This document shows positions 33,321 through 45,781 of a stretch of 64,000 nucleotides of DNA, in pieces. The notes beneath the pieces are model-generated. The model had not been told where the DNA came from. It saw only the letters and a program-made list of their open reading frames with translations, and did no database searches. Origin of the DNA: Phylloscopus collybita (taxonomy: Eukaryota; Chordata; Aves; Passeriformes; Phylloscopidae). The stretch lies in assembly GCA_027886175.1 (NCBI GenBank), contig JAJNNQ010000019.1, positions 15,486,501 to 15,550,500 on the forward strand, given 5' to 3'. A program made the position numbers and the translations under genes. Each line of letters opens with the position of its first letter. Position 1 is the stretch's first letter.

Positions 33321-35958
33321 TCCTAAGGCCTGGCCCTCAGAGGAACTGAACAGCTGCTTTTCCCTCCATGCCACCAAAGATTTGGAGCATTTAACATCTC
33401 TTATGAGATAAAAACAGCAGTTCCCCAGTTCACATCTTCAGCTCTGTCTCCCAAAACCTCCCCAGGGGAAGCAGCCAGAGGCTACACTCCAGGGAAGGGT
33501 CAGTGGGACTAACACAGGCCCAGCACAGCCAATCCCTCCTGCCCTGCAGGATCCAAAATCCCCCCCAGCTCACCCCTTGGGATATTCAAGATTTGACAAA
33601 GCACTGAGCTTTGAAGCCAAATCCCTCCCTCCTTGATTAGCACAAAACTTCCTGGGATCTACCTGCCCCTGATGAGCACAGCCCCAGCCAGGGAGAGAGG
33701 AGAAGCTGCTGGTCACCAGTTCCTAGGCTTTAATTAGCTGTGTTATTCCCAAGGGATTACTGCTGCAGCCAAGAACCAATTATATCCCAGTGCCTCCTTT
33801 CCAACATGGGCAAAGATGCGCTGGGGCACATTTAATGTGCAGCATTCATACATTGCTCATTCACAAGCTTTCCCTCTTTGGATGGATCCCAACATTTTCT
33901 TGCTCAGCAACTTCATTTTTTCCCACCCCAGGCAGGGCTGTGACTGCTGGGGGGGCTCTGGGCAGCCCTTGGCACAGGAATTGTGGCTCTAAGCCAGAGG
34001 CATCACTGCCTACCCTGACAAAGATTAAAGGCTCTAAATCAACTGAAAATTAAAATAAACCCCTTTTTTTCCTGATTCTGCATGTTCAGTGGGAATCTCC
34101 CAACTGGAAACCATCTGCAGCTGCAGCCTGGAGTCCCCAGAACCGCACATTTCCCCCCCATTGTTTCTTCAAGGAGACAATTTACAAATCCTGCATTCCC
34201 TAAATGGATGCAGCAGGATTAGGTTTGCCTTTCCTGGCCTGGCTGGGCCCAGTGCTCTGCTCCTGGTTCCCAGGACTCCCTGCCTGGTGTCCGTGGGCTC
34301 TGGGCAGTGTCCAGGAGGGAGTCAGGCTCCAGGACTGACTCCCTGGGGCCAGGAGGGATCCAGGAGGGAGCCGTGCCTGCTCTGGGATAAGCACACGCTG
34401 GCCAGTGGGTTTTGTTCCTGCCTCTGGCCAGTGAACTGAGGCACACCCCTCCCTGCAGGCACTCCAGGGAACAGGGATGGCAGGAACAGGGATGGCAGGA
34501 AGAAGGGGAAATGCTGTTATCTCGTCTGGGCGGTGGCTGCTGGAAGAGCTTCCTAAGTGTATTCCTGAGTGGTGCTGGCAAGCGCCCAGCAAGGTCCCTG
34601 GGGAGGCAGCGGGGCCAGGGCTTTCCTAATTGCATTTGTCCTGTTTCCATGAGCTCCTTTGGCTCTGACCCTCCATCGTGGGGCACTTCTCTGTCTGAGG
34701 GAGGAAGAATTGCTGTATTTGGAACGTAGGGAAAGGAGGAGGCTGGGAGCTCACAGATTTCCTGCCTGTGGCTCCAGCCCTGAGCTGCCCTTGAAGCGAC
34801 AGCTCTCACTGTGCCCCAACACATTTGTGTCCCTGCTCCCAGCTGGAATGCAGCTGAGGCCTTGGAACCTGGAGCCAGCAGCAGGTTTTCCAAGCCAAGA
34901 TGCAGCTGATGGCTCCTGACAGGATCCTGCAGTGTTAATGCAGAGGGGTGTGAAGTCCAACCCCCCACTAGTTCTGCTCTCACAGCTCATGCCCAGTGCT
35001 GCCTTTTTAAAGGCAACCACAGCCAAGTGAGTGAATCACAGAGGCATCATCCACATCCATCTGAGCAGTGTCAGTATTCCTGAGGTCTTATCCTTAGCAT
35101 GGTCCAGGGTCCATCCCTGAACACTCTGGAGCCCCCAGCCCCTTCCCCTGACAGCTCAGAGCCTTCAGTGTCTGGATGAACCCTCCAGCAGGAACAGCCT
35201 CATTTAATATTTAATGACCAAGACAACCACAGTCAGAAATTCCAGTCCCAAGCTCTTAAGATGCGGAGCTCAGCTGAAAATCTGGATTTCAAAATGAGAA
35301 CTACCCCTCCTGGGCTTGGAATATTTACCCCAAACACAGAACATGCCAGAAACCTCTGCAAGGGGTGTCCAGTCTGCCGAGCATGGAGCACCCATGGCTT
35401 GTGCTGCAAACCCAGCAAGGAAGGCAAAACAAAGAGCACAGAGACACTCAAGGGAAAAGCAGGAGCAGAACCATAAAAGCCGGATATGGAATATGAATAA
35501 ACCCCTCAGTATAACCCAGCAAACAACAGGAGCCTTTTCCTGGCTCCCTGCTCTGCCTGCAGAACACGACAAAGGAGAACAAATCCCACAACAACTGGAG
35601 CAAGGACAAGGGAGGAAGACACAAACCCAAGGCAGTGAAGGGGAATTGGTGCCAAGGGCTTGGTTCTGCCCTGAGGGGCTCAGCCCTGACACTGCTTCCC
35701 TTGGAGCAGAGGGATGAGCCCTTCCCGAAGGCTGTGAGCACCCAACCACACCTCACCTGCCTCAGAATCCTCCCAGCCTGCGGCATCCCCAGCTTTCCAC
35801 AAGTCCTCAAGCCCAGCAGGGCCTCTCCATGCAAACCTGACACTCGGCAAGGCAGATGAGCCCAGGGAGCCCTGAGGGAATCGGGAGCCCCTCAGGCCCA
35901 GCCAGGCCTGAGGCAGGGCCGGGCAGCCTCAGCCAGAATGTGCCCAAATAGGCGGTGT

Positions 35959-35980
35959 GTGACAGTGAATTCACTGTCAC
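35959..35980. other. 22-bp perfect palindrome
   Basis: The half-site GTGACAGTGAA is followed immediately by its exact reverse complement, centred on an EcoRI-like GAATTC. Each arm carries TGACAG, a core recognised by TGIF/MEIS-type TALE homeodomain proteins. It could be a dimer binding site or cruciform, or chance. Confidence 0.6.
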
Positions 35981-36879
35981 CGAGCCCTTCGGCTATGTCC
36001 CTGTTGGTCTCACCCTGCAAGATCTAAACTCTGATCCCTCACACTTTGCACGGGAAACTCTCCAAACCCCTCGTGCCAGAGCTGCACTTTTGCCCGCATT
36101 AAGCGTCGCCCTTTTGATGCTCGGGGGCAGCAGCAAACGCCATTAGAGGGGCCTTGTGTGGGCCTTGGGTCACCTTTATCCCTTTGCCAACCACTGGAGT
36201 GAGGATTAATCCATGGAGTAATTGCAGAGCTCTCAAATCTGCCCGGCCAGCCTCTCTCGTGGCTCTGTCCCCTCAGCGCTGCTGCCAACTCCGTGTCACA
36301 AAGGAAAAGCCATTAGCGAGCAATTACATTTCAGCAGGATTTCCCAGCCTAATGAGGATCGCCAATTCAAGAGGAACTGCTGCAAGGCTGAAGGAATAAT
36401 GAGAGAAAAGGGGATGGGAGTTGCTGTAATCCCGACAGAATGAGAAACAACCATGAAGGGAAAGAAAACCATCTGCTGGAGCTGTGTTCGGGCCACAGCC
36501 AGATATGGGTGTTTGTCACAGCGCTTCCAAAGCTTCCCTGCCTGAGCCAACAGCAGCACGTCACAGTTAATTCGATTTTGGGGAAAATCTCCTCATTATC
36601 AACAACGGGTCACGGCAACAACCCCTTCCCAGCAGGGTTTGGACCTTTGGGTGACCTACCAGCTCCGGGCATCCTCTGTGCCATAAAAACACCCTGTGCC
36701 ATAAAACCACCAATGCTTCCTGGACTTCCTAGAATTCAAATCTACTCAAACAGTTTAATTTTTTTTGTTTAGCCTAGGACCTCAACTCAATTTAGGGAAT
36801 CTTCCTTTACAGTACCAAAAATGCAAGTGGAAAAAACATGTATATATGCTGCCTTCTAGTTGATGGGAAAGTGCAGTTC

Positions 36880-36955
36880 CAGAGTCATGGAACCACTAAG
36901 GTTGAAAAAGAACCTTTCAGATCATCAAGTCCAAGCACCAACCTAGCACCACCAG
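36880..36955 (-). mobile_element. CR1-like tail fragment, antisense
   Basis: 'ccactaaggttgaaaaagaa' and 'cagatcatcaagtccaagca' match the antisense of the CR1 subgroup with 'ACTAAGGTTGGAAAAGACCT', also seen at 45790. The right boundary is uncertain. Confidence 0.6.
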
Positions 36956-37554
36956 ATATTTTGGAAAAATACTTGCTGGCATGGCTCTCCTTTGAGCATA
37001 GTGGGAGAGCTCTGGAACAGAAATTACCTCTCCAGCACCACCTGATCCCTGCTCCAGGGCAAGGAAACACAGCTCAGAACAAGGCAATTCCTCCCTGGAT
37101 GGAGAATTCTCCTGTACACTTACCTGTGAGGGTAAGACTTGTCTGAAACTGTGAGAACTCCATAAAAACCAAGCCAAGGACTGTGTGTGCCAGGGCAGGA
37201 GCCCCTTCCCATGGCATCCCCTCCTCCTCCTGGGACTGTGGCAGAGCCATCAGGGCTTCCTTGGATCTGTCTCTACCACACCATCTTTTCTTGCTAATTA
37301 CAATTTTTCCTACTGTTTTGGGAAGCATTCAGCTGGCTGAGCGTGGCTTGGGATCTTTCAGCCACAGTGGTGAAAGGTGAGGTTAGGTAGAGACTCGTCC
37401 ACGTGATGGAATTCCAGCAGTGGACCAGCAACCTCAGTTTAATCTTTGTTTAATCCAGAAAAAACACTCCTGACATGAATCAAAGGCTTTGGGGTCAAGG
37501 ACTAATAAAGCAAGAAAGTTAAAGACATCAAAACATTATTTCCCTTTAAAAGAG

Positions 37555-40078
37555 CACTGAAAAAAATCAAGGCTTTATTTGAATAAATGTTACACAACAT
37601 TCTTTATCATTTTTACTTCTCAGCAAACCTTAAAGGGTGAATCAGATTTTCCTCATTCAAGTCTACAAAATGAAAGAGGCATAGTGACCATTCAATATAC
37701 AGACAAGAAGATAGCACGGAGCAAAGCTTAAATATTAAGCAACTAAAGCAAAAAAGTGAAAAGCAATACATTACTGTCACTCTCTCTCATTAGAATATCC
37801 CTGACAATTTCATTTCCAAATGAAAATGTGGTTTCCAACGCAATGCTGGGAAAAGCAAGGCAGACATGAGCTCCCTTGGATGCTATTTGCTCTATACCCA
37901 CATTCTCCAGTGCACACCTGCATCCCTTGGGTTAATCCCTCCTGGTTCAGCTGCTGTGCTCAGGGAGGGGAGGGGAGGAGAGCCCTGGGGGATCCGGGGG
38001 CACAGCCAGGCACTACCGGCTTCCAAAACAACAGCAGGCACTCCTCAATCCCATGTGCAACAACCCTGCCACCACAGTCCCGGGCCTTTTTCCTGAGCAG
38101 AAACTGGTTTGTGCCATGTGGTTTGGTGGCTTTTCTGTTTGGTTTTTTTGGGGGGTGGGGGAAAATGTACCTGATTAGGCCAAGCCCCCAGCCATTGTCA
38201 ATCCAAGCGGAGGTGAAAGGCTGGCACGGACCCGGCACCAAGTCACCCCTTTCCTCATTCACATGTCTCAATCTTTCAGTTCTAGGTCACATCCCAGGCC
38301 TTGAGCAGGACCAGACTGCTGGGCCTCTTCCACTGGTGAAAAGGAAAAGCACTGTAGAACAAATATTCATCCAAATTCTAAAAAAAGTCTGTACTTTATG
38401 ATGAAATCGTTATGGCAAATGGTACTATTTGAATGCACTGCACAGCATTGTACAGCCTGGTTTTAAAAAGTAGGTAGTGAATATTCAATTTCGGCATTTA
38501 TAAATAAAGAATTTAGCTCTGAAAAGCAGACACTGAACCAGCACAAAGCACGAGCTGCCACACACTCAGTGTGTGAATCCCTGATGGGCCTGGCTGGGGT
38601 TTGAGGGCCTGTCCCAGCCTGTCACTTCCCCCTCTCCGATTGTTTAACAAGTATAAACCTGTTGCCAATGACAGAGTTGTCCTAACTTCAAATTTTATGT
38701 GGTTCATTCAGGCTCCAGACACGAAGAAATTGTCTTTGTGCTGACCCAGAGGCCCCTTGGAAAAGTCCCTCTGGTTTTAAACGATCCAGACAAAGACATT
38801 CCATTTTCTCCAATTGAATCAGGATATCAGTAAGGAGGAAAAGAGTTTCCTACAAGTCCTTTCATCTCTATAGAAACAGAAATTTGACTTTTAGTAGATT
38901 ATGTGCACATTTTCATCTCTTCAAAACAAATATTTATTTTCCCAGGTTACACAATAAATCCCCTGCTAAGAACTTTAAAGAAATGGTTCTGCCGAGACAG
39001 TGTGCACACAATGGAAATAATTAGTGACAAATAAATTAATATTTAATAACTCAAGATTTCAGCAGCGTGTCCAGCATTCCCAAGCTCCACCGAAGTCAGT
39101 CTTACCCAAGACCTTTGTGGGAGGGGAATAAAATGGATAAAACCCAGTGAGTTTCTTTTTTTTTTGATTTACAGCTTTTCAAAGAAGTCAACGCAACTCA
39201 GATCAACAACCATCAGAAACTCTTAATAAAACCTCTTCTCTCTACTAGTTGCCTATCTGAAAAATATTTATGTCAAAAGGAAAAAATAACCCATGATTGA
39301 AACAGAAATGCCATCCCATTGAATCACTCTCCATTCATGATTCCCATCCTGTTATAGGATTATAAGCAAAACGCTGCTCTCTGCCTTGTAGCCCCTCTCA
39401 AGGTTATTCCACAACCCTCAATTCCCTAAGTGTTACAATAGCATAAATAAAATGCAACCATATTCACACAGAAGGAGCTTTCCCATAAAACAGAGATCCA
39501 TGGAGTTTGTGGTCACTGTCCTTTCCATCACCTCTATGGGAAATGTTGGTCTCAATAGCAGGACTGTTCATATTTCACAATACAACTGGGTTTGGACATG
39601 CTTTGATCACAGATCACAGCTCTGCTAACACCTGCACTAAATACTAACTAAGCCTCAGAGAATGGAAAATTGCAATGCTAAAGTCAAGAATTAAAAGAAA
39701 AGTTCAAAAGTTACAGTCAACTTCCCAGGCAAATTGGCTCCGTCACTGGCACCTCTCAAAACATACAAACGTGACTGTCACATTACAAAAACCCCAGTTA
39801 TCTGCAGTGAGTCTTCATCCTAATAATTCAAGTGGTTCCTTGCATGTAAGTGTCATAGAGTCTTTCATAATTTCATGCGTCATTTATTGCAAAAAAGTTT
39901 TATAAAATATTTCCTAACATCTTTTGAAATTTTAAGGAAAATGTACATTAGGTACAGGTGCCCTAACGGTGCGAGGGGGAGCTTTAACATCTTTTACCCC
40001 CTTTCCCCTTCAAAAAAATGTTTACTACTTGGTGAAGATTTCAGAGGAAAAATAGGACAAGTCAGTCTCAGATTTCTC
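37555..40078 (-). other. Candidate 3' UTR of alternative minus-strand terminal exon
   Basis: Reading the minus strand, a stop codon at 40081-40079 is followed by 2.5 kb of A/T-rich sequence with no CR1, to an AATAAA (complement at 37574-37579) followed by 'gccttgattttttt'. The shift from the CR1-containing flanks is notable. Human PWWP2A annotation, as I recall it, extends far 3' of the main exon towards or into TTC1, so this may be a long alternative PWWP2A 3' UTR. No direct evidence of transcription is available. Confidence 0.35.
37574..37579 (-). terminator. Candidate minus-strand poly(A) signal
   Basis: TTTATT on the plus strand is AATAAA on the minus strand, followed by a T-rich downstream element. 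It would end the candidate terminal exon beginning at 40156. Confidence 0.4.
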
Positions 40079-40156
40079 TCAGTCCTGATGAGCTGGTGCT
40101 CTTCGTGGCAGTGTAGTGAGGTTCCATAAAAACAGCGGGTCATTAGTGTCTCTGAG
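40079..40156 (-). CDS. Candidate terminal coding exon (25 aa then stop)
   Basis: On the minus strand a strong acceptor (pyrimidine stretch 'ctttctctccccttttcag', complement 40157-40175) precedes 26 codons beginning LRDTNDPLFLWNL and ending APAHQD then TGA. It joins in frame (phase 0) to the exon at 40260-40343 across a 103-nt intron. No homologue is recognised. It may be an alternative C-terminus of PWWP2A, or an unannotated transcript between PWWP2A and TTC1. Confidence 0.4.
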   Translation of the reverse strand, partial: LRDTNDPLFLWNLTTLPRRAPAHQD

Positions 40157-40259
40157 CTGAAAAGGGGAGAGAAAGGGAACATGGTTAAATGTCTTCCAGT
40201 ACATATTGCAAAAGTAGGTAAAGCAAAAGCTGAGGTGGCCAGAAAAGTTACCGGCTCAC

Positions 40260-40343
40260 CTGCTTTGTGCATCGTGTGCAGAAGACAAAAAATAGATTGA
40301 CATTATCACAAGACAGACACAAGTGAGCAAACTCCTCCGGGGG
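40260..40343 (-). CDS. Candidate 84-nt Cys-rich exon
   Basis: On the minus strand the sequence between 'caaaccccag' (acceptor, moderate) and the strong donor 'AAGCAG|gtgagcc' is 28 codons, phase 0 to 0. It encodes CLSCDNVNLFFVFCTRC, a C-x2-C-x9-C-x2-C pattern that could bind zinc. It continues in frame to the next exon and stop at 40079. The upstream partner is unknown. The reading frame is open for 14 codons further upstream, so the exact 5' edge is uncertain. The family is not recognised. Confidence 0.4.
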
Positions 40344-40711
40344 CTGGGGTTTGAGGAGGAGCCACCATAGCAATCTGTTACATCTCACCCCATTTCAGCA
40401 TCCAGAGAGAATTCCAATTGTAAAGACGTTTAAAGACAGCTCAGGAAGCAGGGAGATTAATTCACAAAATCTATACATTGACAGCAGTTCACAACACAAA
40501 GCTAAATGTGACCCTGCAGTGCCCTTCCACACACGAGAGCTGAGTGCCTGAGGGAGCACTGAACTATAAACCTGCTAATGGTGTTTCTTTCCCATGGCTG
40601 CCTGTGTTTTCCCATTTACTGCAGAGAACGGGAATAAATTACCATGGAGCAGACAGAACAGCCTGAGTGCTGAGCCCTGCATGAACCAGCACCAGTCAGC
40701 CACCAGTTCTT

Positions 40712-40895
40712 ACTGGGAGCAGGGGGAGGCCCTGGCACAGATTGTCCAGAGAAGCTGTGGCCGCCCCAAGGCCAGGTTGGATGGGGCTTGGGGCAACCTG
40801 GGATAGTGGAAGGTGTCCCTGCCCATGGCAGGGGTGAGACTGGATGGGCTTTAAGGTCCCTCCCAACCCAAACCAGACTGGGATTCTATTGAGAT
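40712..40895 (+). mobile_element. CR1 LINE 3' end
   Basis: Sense-strand CR1 landmarks are in order: 'tgtccagagaagctgtggcc', 'ggccaggttggatggggctt', 'aaggtgtccctgcccatggc' and 'aaggtccctcccaacccaaa', with a tail 'gggattctattgagattg'. It is 5'-truncated. Confidence 0.92.
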
Positions 40896-41180
40896 TGTGC
40901 TCCTCAGATCCAGTGACTGAAAACCTGACCGCATGTGTCAGCTCTGTGTCTGTGCCACTGAACTCCCTGACCTTCTTGAGTGCAGCCCACTGCCTGTTTA
41001 TCAGTCATTCCATAGGGTCACTCACTCCAGGTGGGATCCGTGGGTCACTCACTCCATGTGGAATCCATGGATTGTGGGAGAGTGACAGCTCAGCCTGGCT
41101 GAGGACACAGCTCCCCTGGGATCTCCAGTGAGCTCACAGGCTGGACTCTGCTTCGAAGCAGCTCCATTCAACTGCCGGAG

Positions 41181-41590
41181 GTGGAATCACACAGATCCCA
41201 GATTGGGAAAGCCCTCCCAGACCACTGAGTCCAAGCTGCACTCATCCCCACCTTGTCCTCATCCCAGACCACTGAGTGCCACCTCCAGGTGACACCTCCA
41301 GGATGGGCACTCCAAACCTCCCTGGGCACTTCCAAGGCCTGAGCACCCTTTCCATGGGGAAATTCCTGCTGCTGTCCAAGCTGAGCCTCCCCTGGCCCAG
41401 CCTGAGGCTGTTCCCTCTGCTCCTGTCCCTGTTCCCTGGGAGCAGAGCCCGACCCCCCCGGCTGTCCCCTCCTGGCAGGGAGTTGTGCAGAGCCACAGGG
41501 TCCCCCCTTTTCTCCAGGCTGAGCCCCTTTCCCAGCTCCCTCAGCCTCTCCTGGGGCTCCAGACCCTTCCCTATGGAGCCATCCTAAGGA
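41181..41590 (-). mobile_element. CR1 LINE fragment, antisense, about 400 bp
   Basis: The antisense strand shows the usual CR1 course: 'ctttccatggggaaattcct', then 'ctggcccagcctgaggctgt', then 'ctgagcccctttcccagctc' and 'cagcctctcctggggctcca'. A short internal duplication of 'cccagaccactgagt' (41216 and 41265) is present. Frames through it on both strands are non-coding. Confidence 0.85.
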
Positions 41591-42716
41591 CTGCTCCAGG
41601 AACAAGGTAAAAATGTGTGTCAGGCCAAGGACTGACACGACTCAGGCCTTTCTTGCCTGTCCCACTGAACTCAGCTCACACGGCCTTTTCCTGGCAGCCA
41701 GCACTGCCATGGGGACTCTGATTCTTCAATGGGAACATTTTCTCAATCCTTTTATTCACTGCTGTCCAAAGAGAATCGCTGCCTTTGAAAGTCCTGGCTT
41801 TTATCTCCAAAGGAAAAGCAGAAGGACACCAGGCAGCCATGGAGGGGGAGAAAAGACACCCCAGAAGGACAAGGGAAGCAAAAATAGCAGCACATCCCAC
41901 CAAGGATTAAACCTCAAGGCCAGGAGCTCAAATTTAAATAGTTACAGTAACATTTATGCACCTTCCTGGGGGATAATGCTGTGTCTGTGCAAAACTATGG
42001 AACAGAAGGCACAAAACTCCTATTTTCCTGCTACAGATTCCATTTGTAGTCAGTGGAGAAGAGGGAAACCAGGCTGCTCTTCCAGATGATGAACTACTAA
42101 AAGCAAGAATTGTTTCCTTCTTTTACAGCCTCCAGCAGCAGGACCTCGGCCACCAGGAAAACAAAGAGCAGCAACACATTCTTCCCTTTATGTGCCTAAT
42201 TCCCTGAAATATATGACACAGTATCAAAAATTCCTACAGCACGGTCCAACTCAGTTTTTTCCATATAAATGTATCAGAAGAGATTTTTCCTGAATCCCTC
42301 AACACTTGAAATACCTCAAGGAAAGACTTTTCTTTTTTTCATTAACTAAACTTCTAAATAAACTGACGACAATTCTTTTAAAAATCCTTTTTGTGGCTTT
42401 AGTTCCTTTTCACCAGAGCTACTAAGTACCCAAACTGGCACCACGTGCTTTAAAATCCTAAAGCATGGCAGAGGTGCAATTAAACCCCAGCATTTCCTAA
42501 AGCCAAACAAATATCCTACACATTACTAAATAAAAAATGATGCTAAATTAGCATTTAAGCAAATATTTGCTTGGAATTGTATCGCCTTATTTTACTGACA
42601 AAGCAAGATCTCATCTTCCCCTTTGTGCACCTGTCAAAGGACAGCAAGGACAATTCTGCCACCTGAATTTGCTGTGATTCTGTCACAGGATCTCAGTGCT
42701 GGGAACAAGCACTTGC

Positions 42717-42793
42717 CTCTCAAAGCACAGATTCCCAGGACATGCCTGGCATGTAGGAGAATATTCCTTATTTGTATTTGACATCCAAAACAT
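42717..42793 (-). CDS. Speculative Cys/His exon
   Basis: On the minus strand, acceptor 'tcatgtttgtttacag' precedes 77 nt whose first base completes a codon. They encode CFGCQIQIRNILLHARH followed by VLGICALR, then GC-type donor 'AGAG|gcaagt'. The entry phase equals the exit phase of PWWP2A exon 1. The C-x2-C-x9-H-x2-H spacing equals that of the candidate exon at 40260-40343. The exit phase (1) does not fit that exon, and the GC donor is rare, so this may be chance. Confidence 0.15.
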
Positions 42794-45781
42794 CTGTAAA
42801 CAAACATGAAAACTGACCTAGATCTGTTTTTTTTTCCTAAAGAACACCCTGATTTCAAGTTACATCAAGCTACATATGCTGTTACATAAATGGCATCAGC
42901 CCAGCAGGAGGCTGCACACAGAGGCCCCTGGCAGAAGGGGAAGTGCAGGATTCCTCAGATCAAACCTGGGTTACTCCGAGTGTGATTCCTGCAGGATGTG
43001 ACCAGGACACAGAGGGCAGAATCCTCCATTAGAAACACATTTTTATAAATATTGTTTTTCCAAAATCAGCCTTGCTAATGACAAAGCTGCATCATCTGTC
43101 CTCTCCCACTCCCAGCTGCTCTGAGCCCAGGAGCTCAGCCTGATCCATTGGTTTTCAAACCCTGCCATTCCACAAGCAGCACCCAGGGTTTCACTGTCAC
43201 AAAGGCAATCAATATTCCAGCGCTGGATTTCAACTCCCTGCCTCAGTTCAAGTATCATTTCCTGTCCCAGCTGCAAATCAACAGAGTTTCCCCCTGTGCC
43301 TCTGCCCCCATCCCACAGGGATTCACACACCTGGAATATCCTCAGTTCCCACAGTCCCCTCTTCCTCCTCTGCACTGAGGGATGGAATCGCTGGCATAGA
43401 AACGGAATTACAGCTGTTCAAAATGTGCCTGCTCTTGATTTGGGAAGTAACTTGTCAAACACAGCCCAAATAAACTCCACAGATCCATTTCTTCTCACAC
43501 TGAAGGAGCAAAGCCTGGTTTCAAACTTGCTCCAGGGGATCCTGATTTGTTCCCTGAGCCCATTCCTACCTGCAGGCTGCTAAATTCTCCCCTCAGGCCA
43601 TGGGCAGGCAGAAAGAGATCAAAGATGGCACATCCCATGGCACAAGCACAGGGAGTCACCTTTTCCAGGTTATTCCACCTTTTTTTTTTCCCTTTTCACT
43701 CCCATGTGTCTCCCTGTTGGATGTGCAAGCTGGCTCAGGTTCTGTGAAGCCTAAAAGCCCTGGTCTGTCAGCACCATCCACTTCCCACCTGCTGCCAGGA
43801 ACACCAATTGTTTTTTCCTGGGGAAAACACAGAGCTGTGGATCTGAGTTCTCAGTGCTCAATGCCTGGCACTAAGGTGCAGCTCCAGGGAATTTCCCAAA
43901 CTGCCCCATCTGGGAACAACAGCAAAGCTGTGCAGGGAAAAAGCAGGATGGCAAACCAGGCACCAACTCCCTGGCATCACAGCCCTGCTGCTCTGCCTTG
44001 TGCTCACACAAGGGTACTTGTTCCACTGTTAAATTTAAGGGGAAAAAATCATTAATTAACTTAAATGACAGTCTGGATTGTATCCACATCCCAAGTAGAA
44101 CAGAAGATTGAAATGTATGAGTAAATCATAGGGAATCATAAGCTGCTATTAAGATCCAATAATTAAACCCCAATAATTAGAGGTATTTCTGACCTGGGAG
44201 GAATTGCTGCTGTGGTCCAAATGACCACAAACAGTTCTTACCACAGAGGTCAGAGACAGATGGGGTCAGACCCATCTATTTTTAGGACCAGGTGCCTAAA
44301 AATGCCAGGAGGGTGAGCAGGGAAGAGAAGGGAAAAGGTACATGGGGATGTAATTGACCTGAAGAGCCACACTATGAACACACTGCCAGGGTGACCCCCT
44401 GGGAGGGAACTATTTAAACTAAAATCCAAAGATGTCATAGAGAGCAGCACCTGGGGGGTTAAATGTTGACTGGGAACTGCCATCATCACTGCAAGGACAG
44501 GGATCCCAACACAGGTTCTTTCCATCAGGGATTAAGGATAATTTGATGCTGGATACTCCCATCCTCATCTCTCACACCTGAGCTAAGGGATCTTCAGTCA
44601 GCTGGCAGCTACACATCAGTGTTAAATGTGGGTGATCCCTGATCACTCCATGGTCAGAAGCTTTGTTAGTTACGGAAACACTCCCTTTTTAAACAGTCCT
44701 AGTCATTTTAGCCAATGGATTAGGCCACCACACACTGCCATCCATCCCTTTAGGCTCGAGCTCACTGCGCTTCCCTCCCAGCTCAGACTTTAGCTACAGA
44801 TCAGTGAGGGACCCCCTGCACTGCCTGAATTTGCTATTCCTGCAGGCATTCATTGGAACACAATTATAAAGCAAAAAATGGACTGAAACAGCCTTCCCCT
44901 GATTATCAGTCTGCTCCTTTCCACAGCTCCTCAGCCAATAAAGCTGCTCTGTTTTCTCACTGGACTCCTCAGGACAGCCAGGACAGATGATGATGCTGAG
45001 AACAAGCTACTGACATTTATTTTCCAAAAATCACATTCCTATTCTACTCTCACAGTTTTAGCAGACATGAAAGAAAATCAGTATCAGGACTTAACAGAGT
45101 TAAACAGAACCAGACCTAACGTCTAGCAATGCAAAAAGGAACTCTTACCCTACCTCACTTAATCCTCCTGTGCTACTCTTAATCCTAATCACAGTTAGAA
45201 ACTATGTTTAAAAAACCCAAAGGTATTTTACACCATGCTGAAAAAAAAAGTCTTTTCAGCCTTGCACAGACCTAAACCACCCCACGAACCCCACCCCAGG
45301 GCAGTTCTGCAGCTTCTAAACGGAACACAGCAGTGTCTGAAAGAGAAACCAAATCATCAGAGATGATTATCTCACTGAAGTGTTGACACAAAGTTACAAC
45401 TCCAATTAGAATAGTGACAAATACCTGTTCAATTTCCTGCATGACTCCACTTCAGACACACACAAGCATTTCCCTTTCCTTCCAGCTTTGCTCCTGAAGC
45501 CTCTTCCAACACCTCTGGGGAAAGAGATCTAAGTTTTGGAACAACTGCACTCTCTCCCAAGGCATTGTAACTGAAGCTGAAGATCTTCAGAGGAACAGAA
45601 CACCTGTACTAGAAACTCATCATGCCCTGTCCCATTCTCCCCTAAACTGACAGGCCAAAAATATCCAACAACCACACCGAGGCATTTCATTAACTAAAAA
45701 AGGCATCATTTGCAATTTAACCCCATTAAACTGATGGGAAAATAACAGTCACCCTCTCTGCTGCTGTTTGCCTTCTGAAGA

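Larger units (their letters stand above)
30700..37554. other. Intergenic region 3' of TTC1
   Basis: Apart from the CR1 pieces, the T/G tract and a 22-bp palindrome listed separately, no gene is supported. The 254-codon minus-strand frame at 34219-34983 is rich in Pro, Ser and Cys, has no recognisable domain or splice context, and is not called. 35860-36130 is mildly CpG-enriched. Confidence 0.55.
40896..45781. other. Intergenic / PWWP2A downstream region
   Basis: Apart from the CR1 at 41181-41590 and the speculative exon at 42717-42793, no coding or RNA feature is supported. A 27-bp direct duplication (gggtcactcactcca...) lies at 41014-41068. Confidence 0.5.

Noticed and set aside
34219..34983. 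254-codon minus-strand frame, the longest not explained by a gene or simple repeat
   Set aside because: Pro/Ser/Cys-rich sequence without domain, no CpG promoter, no convincing splice or poly(A) context, and short direct duplications (34485-34500) in G/C-rich DNA. Codon-level conservation would be needed to revive it.
41014..41068. 27-bp direct duplication (ggtcactcactcca type)
   Set aside because: Only two copies next to a CR1; a simple local duplication with no further structure.
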